40,726 nucleotides of DNA from Bacilli bacterium (GTDB taxonomy: Bacteria; Bacillota_I; Bacilli_A; RF39; UBA660). Positions within the stretch are counted from its first letter, which is position 1, and each line of letters starts with the position of its first letter. Below are positions 38,331 to 40,726 of this stretch, in pieces. The stretch lies in NCBI GenBank assembly GCA_900771805.1, contig CAAGPL010000002.1:1-40726 (forward strand), read 5' to 3'. The notes beneath the pieces are model-generated. The model made no database searches. It had not been told where the DNA came from and saw nothing but the letters and a program-made list of their open reading frames with translations. Position numbers and translations under genes: made by a program.

Positions 38331-38735
38331 TTAACTTTGTGTATAAAATTCAGGACTATAATCAATTTTCTCATTAAATTCTACGTAGTTAAGATAAATG
38401 TTCAATAATAAATATCTTCTGCCACTATCAGGTTCACTTATAATAATATGATCTCTTCCGGCTGCTTCAATTATTCCGGTATATGTTCTATCTCTCCATT
38501 CTACTGAGTCTGGGTATGAAAAATAAAATGTTGCAAGCTTTCCTTTATTTAATCGTAATATATTTTCAACATATGATTGTTCTTCAAAAGCTATTGCATT
38601 ATTAGTACTATTAACACCTAGTGTATTATTCATGTTATTATTTGGCATTGATATAATGCCTTTTGATTTGGTAACGTCAAATCCATTGTTATTTATATTT
38701 GGATAAATGGGATTTGCATAATAATTTGTATTCAT
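38331..38735 (-). CDS. gerQ: GerQ-like spore coat protein
   Basis: A 134-aa protein. Residues 1-50 are low complexity, rich in Asn. Residues 51-125 (EEQSYVENILRLNKGK, then YTGIIEAAGRDHIIISEP, then GRRYLLLNIYLNYVEFNEKI) match GerQ closely. In B. subtilis GerQ is a coat protein, cross-linked by transglutaminase, that places the hydrolase CwlJ for germination. The ATG at 38735 follows AAGGAG at the normal spacing; a frame starting 24 nt upstream would include the Shine-Dalgarno as codons. It is divergent from pduL. Its presence suggests spore formation or recent loss of it. Confidence 0.85.
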   Translation of the reverse strand: MNTNYYANPIYPNINNNGFDVTKSKGIISMPNNNMNNTLGVNSTNNAIAFEEQSYVENILRLNKGKLATFYFSYPDSVEWRDRTYTGIIEAAGRDHIIISEPDSGRRYLLLNIYLNYVEFNEKIDYSPEFYTQS

Positions 38736-38784
38736 TTTTATTCTCCTTTTTATATTCAATTAAACATATGATTGAACTTAATTG

Positions 38785-38801
38785 ATTATACATGTTATAA
38801 T
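38785..38801. promoter_or_regulatory. Back-to-back divergent -10 elements of gerQ and pduL
   Basis: The minus strand carries TGTATAAT (38792-38785) and the + strand TGTTATAAT (38793-38801). The two elements abut at a CATG centre, so two polymerases could not be bound at once. Confidence 0.6.
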
Positions 38802-38822
38802 TAATTTGAAGGTGATATATAT

Positions 38823-39389
38823 ATGAAAGTAAATATAGGTGTGTCTGCAAGACACGTACATGTAACAAAAGAAGATGTTAAAATATTATTTGGAGAAGGT
38901 TATAAGTTAACAAAAAAAAGTGATTTATCTCAACCTGGACAATATGCTTGTAATGAGCAAGTTACTTTAGAAGGTGCAAAAGGAAAAATAGAAAGAGTAA
39001 GAATATTAGGACCTGAAAGAGAAAAAACTCAAGTTGAAATATCAAAAACTGATTCGTTTGCACTTGGAGTAAATCCTCCTGTTAGAAATTCTGGTGATTT
39101 AGATGGTGCAGCAGAAATAACAGTTATAGGACCAAAAGGAAAGATTACTAAAAATGCTGCTATAATAGCATCAAGACATGTACATGCAACAAAACAAGAT
39201 GCTAAAAAGTATGGTTTTGATGGAAAAGAGTTTGTAAGCATTGTAGTAAAAGGACAAAAGCCGGGAATACTAGAAAATGTATATGTTAGAATAAGTGATA
39301 AGTTTTCATATGAGGTTCACTTAGATACTGATGATGCCAATGCATTCTTAATTAAAAACGGTGATGAAGCAGAATTAATAGTAAAATAA
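38823..39389 (+). CDS. pduL: Phosphate propanoyltransferase/phosphotransacetylase PduL
   Basis: A 188-aa PduL-type phosphotransacylase. The two zinc-binding histidine motifs ARHVHV (9-14) and SRHVHA are present, with the conserved RNSGDLDGAAEITVIGPKG and LDTDDANAF blocks. It converts acyl-CoA and phosphate to acyl-phosphate, here most likely acetyl-CoA to acetyl-phosphate for ATP production. The N-terminus starts directly with the domain and lacks the amphipathic encapsulation peptide. No microcompartment shell genes are near, so it is a cytosolic stand-alone enzyme. AAGGTGAT precedes the ATG. Confidence 0.93.
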   Translation: MKVNIGVSARHVHVTKEDVKILFGEGYKLTKKSDLSQPGQYACNEQVTLEGAKGKIERVRILGPEREKTQVEISKTDSFALGVNPPVRNSGDLDGAAEITVIGPKGKITKNAAIIASRHVHATKQDAKKYGFDGKEFVSIVVKGQKPGILENVYVRISDKFSYEVHLDTDDANAFLIKNGDEAELIVK

Positions 39390-39405
39390 AAAAGGGATGA
39401 TAAAG

Positions 39406-40647
39406 ATGAAATATCAATTTAAAACTAGTATTGATAGTAAAGAGTACGATAAATTTGTAAGGAATTTTCCTTCTACATCATTTATGCAAACGCCCGCTTG
39501 GAGTCTTGTTAAAACAGCATGGGATAATGATTATGTTGGACTATATTCTGATAAAAAGCTGGTATGTGGAGCAATGATATTAAAAAGAAATCTATTTTTA
39601 GGTAAGAAATTATTTTACATACCAAGGGGATTTGTTGCATCATATGATAATGATGAAGTTCTAAAAATATTTGTTAAAGAATTAAAAAATTATGCCAAGA
39701 AAAATGGTGCAATAGATATAAAAATAGATCCATTTATTTGTTTTAGTGAAGATAATATTCAAAATATAAAGAAAAACAAAGGCATAAAGGTAAGAAAAAC
39801 TTTTACTTTAGATACTGATAAAATAGTTAAAAAGTTAGAGAATTTAGGCTTTGTTCATGGTGGATTCAAAAAGGAAGTAAATGCATATATTCAGCCAAGA
39901 TATACGATGGCCATTTCTCTTAAGGATAAAGACGGTAACTTTTATGAAAAAGAAGAACTTAGAAGAACGTTTCCTAAAAATACAAGAAATTATATAGGAA
40001 AATATCATGAGGATAGAGGAGTTTACTTTAGTTATTCTACAAATAAAGAAGATGTTAAGGATTTAATAAGTGTTTTAAATTGTACGGAAGAAAGACAACA
40101 TATAGCACTTAGAAGCGAAAAATATTTTAAAAAGTTAATGGACGCTTTTTTAGATAACGCTGTTTTATTTTTTGCAAGAGTTGATATTGATAAATATATA
40201 ACGTTTCTTAGAAATGATATGAAAGAACATGAAAATAAAAAAGAATTTTGTTTAAAACAAATAAAAGAAGCAGAAGAAATAAAAAAAGAATATGGTAATA
40301 ATCCGCTTGCAGGAGCAACTATAGTTATGATGCCAACTTGTACATCAGGAATAAAAACTGCATCATTCTTATATGCAGGAACAAATACTAAAATATTACC
40401 ATCTCTTAAAATAACTAATGGACTTATGTTTTATAGGTTATGTTATTGTTTAGATAAGTCTTGTGATTATTGTGATTTAGGTGGTGTAGATGGATCACTT
40501 GAAGATCATTTATCAACATTTAAATCTAAGTTTAATCCAAATGTACTTGAACTTGTTGGAGAATTTGATTTAATAATTAATAAATTTTGGTATAAAGTAT
40601 TTAACATGCTTATGAGTATTCGTAAATTTATAAGATCAAAAAGATAG
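39406..40647 (+). CDS. FemAB/MurM-type peptidyltransferase (lipid II interpeptide bridge)
   Basis: A 413-aa FemX/FemA/MurM-family protein made of two GNAT-like subdomains. The first includes SFMQTPAWSLVKTAWDNDYVGLYSDKKLVCGAMIL. An insertion of two charged helices (about 250-300) matches the coiled-coil arm of Fem proteins. The second has ASFLYAGTNTKI and YCDLGGVDGS. Such enzymes add amino acids from aminoacyl-tRNA to the lysine of lipid II. The ATG at 39406 is chosen because the one at 39397 touches the AAAGGG Shine-Dalgarno. It follows pduL by 16 nt and ends next to an IS end. Confidence 0.9.
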   Translation: MKYQFKTSIDSKEYDKFVRNFPSTSFMQTPAWSLVKTAWDNDYVGLYSDKKLVCGAMILKRNLFLGKKLFYIPRGFVASYDNDEVLKIFVKELKNYAKKNGAIDIKIDPFICFSEDNIQNIKKNKGIKVRKTFTLDTDKIVKKLENLGFVHGGFKKEVNAYIQPRYTMAISLKDKDGNFYEKEELRRTFPKNTRNYIGKYHEDRGVYFSYSTNKEDVKDLISVLNCTEERQHIALRSEKYFKKLMDAFLDNAVLFFARVDIDKYITFLRNDMKEHENKKEFCLKQIKEAEEIKKEYGNNPLAGATIVMMPTCTSGIKTASFLYAGTNTKILPSLKITNGLMFYRLCYCLDKSCDYCDLGGVDGSLEDHLSTFKSKFNPNVLELVGEFDLIINKFWYKVFNMLMSIRKFIRSKR

Positions 40648-40651
40648 TAAA

Positions 40652-40726
40652 TGAACTGAACCCCAAAAGTTGGACAGTTTATAAATAATTTCTAATTAGA
40701 GGATTGTAACCTGTAATTTACAGGAG
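40652..40726 (+). mobile_element. Left end of an IS3-family (IS150-like) element, cut by the window edge
   Basis: TGAACTGAACCCCAAAAGTT followed by GGACAG closely resembles the terminal inverted repeat of IS3-family elements. The sequence then runs into a leader with a CCTGTAA/TTACAGG palindrome ending in AGGAG, the expected ribosome binding site of orfA. The transposase itself is outside the window. It begins five bases after the FemAB stop codon. Confidence 0.7.
40710..40726 (+). promoter_or_regulatory. Hairpin overlapping the IS orfA Shine-Dalgarno
   Basis: CCTGTAA (40710-40716) and TTACAGG (40718-40724) are complementary. The 3' arm includes the first bases of AGGAG (40722-40726). Folding would hide the ribosome binding site, a known way for IS elements to prevent activation by read-through transcripts. 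Confidence 0.55.

Noticed and set aside
38823..39389. Bacterial microcompartment locus
   Set aside because: PduL lacks an encapsulation peptide and there are no shell or signature enzyme genes around it.
1..40726. tRNA or rRNA genes
   Set aside because: No cloverleaf with a GGTTCRANNCC arm or rRNA-like GC-richer block was seen; no gap is long enough for rRNA.

Overview
The window is a very AT-rich, tightly packed stretch of chromosome from a low-GC Bacillota. I count about 45 protein genes, nearly all on the + strand. Family content points to Bacilli, Mollicutes-related gut lineages or Clostridia: WhiA, YvlD-Lgt, ParA/ParB, FtsE/FtsX with a coiled-coil M23 hydrolase, DUF951, WalJ-RlmH, S18 with a CxxC pair, and a GerQ-like spore-coat protein. 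The genetic code is standard: prfB keeps the programmed +1 frameshift at an in-frame TGA, and Trp is encoded by TGG. I cannot name a species.

Layout. (1) 1-4380 is an accessory region. It has two decayed SEC-C zinc-motif tails, each followed by its own terminator and by 11-bp direct repeats; an AbiJ-like putative defence protein; two GNAT acetyltransferases; a truncated ASCH-domain gene; and a WYL regulator followed by a tandem SIS-domain gene whose Shine-Dalgarno lies inside a perfect 14-bp hairpin. (2) 4584-9376 holds prfB, a YitT-type membrane protein and the division/wall module ftsE-ftsX-M23 hydrolase. (3) 9488-16074 holds uvrB and uvrA, separated by a divergent Xre regulator and membrane protein pair. 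(4) 16152-19609 is a probable RiPP locus: an ArpU-like regulator, a GNAT, a radical SAM/SPASM maturase, a 59-aa six-cysteine precursor peptide and an amidohydrolase. (5) 19690-28340 holds yvlD-like, lgt, trxB, whiA, then parA-parB-mscS-DUF951-AbgT as an overlapping chain, and an unknown tail-anchored protein. (6) 28413-35247 holds ychF, rpsF-ssb-rpsR behind an S6:S18-type leader, and rplI-dnaB-M23-walJ-rlmH. (7) 35290-40647 holds a membrane-anchored HExxH protein of unknown family, ung, lemA-like and gerQ on the minus strand, a stand-alone pduL and a FemAB-type aminoacyltransferase. The window ends inside what looks like the left end of an IS3-family element.

The genome is compressed. Genes overlap by ATGA or TAATG junctions, terminator hairpins include the stop codons of their genes, and the T-tracts of terminators run into the next promoter. 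Almost every promoter I can see is an extended -10 (TGNTATAAT or one mismatch) with no convincing -35. It usually lies only 16-26 nt before the start codon, so leaders should be about 10-18 nt and the Shine-Dalgarno should sit near the RNA 5' end. The RiPP operon and the accessory region at the left edge are the parts most likely to hold undescribed biology.
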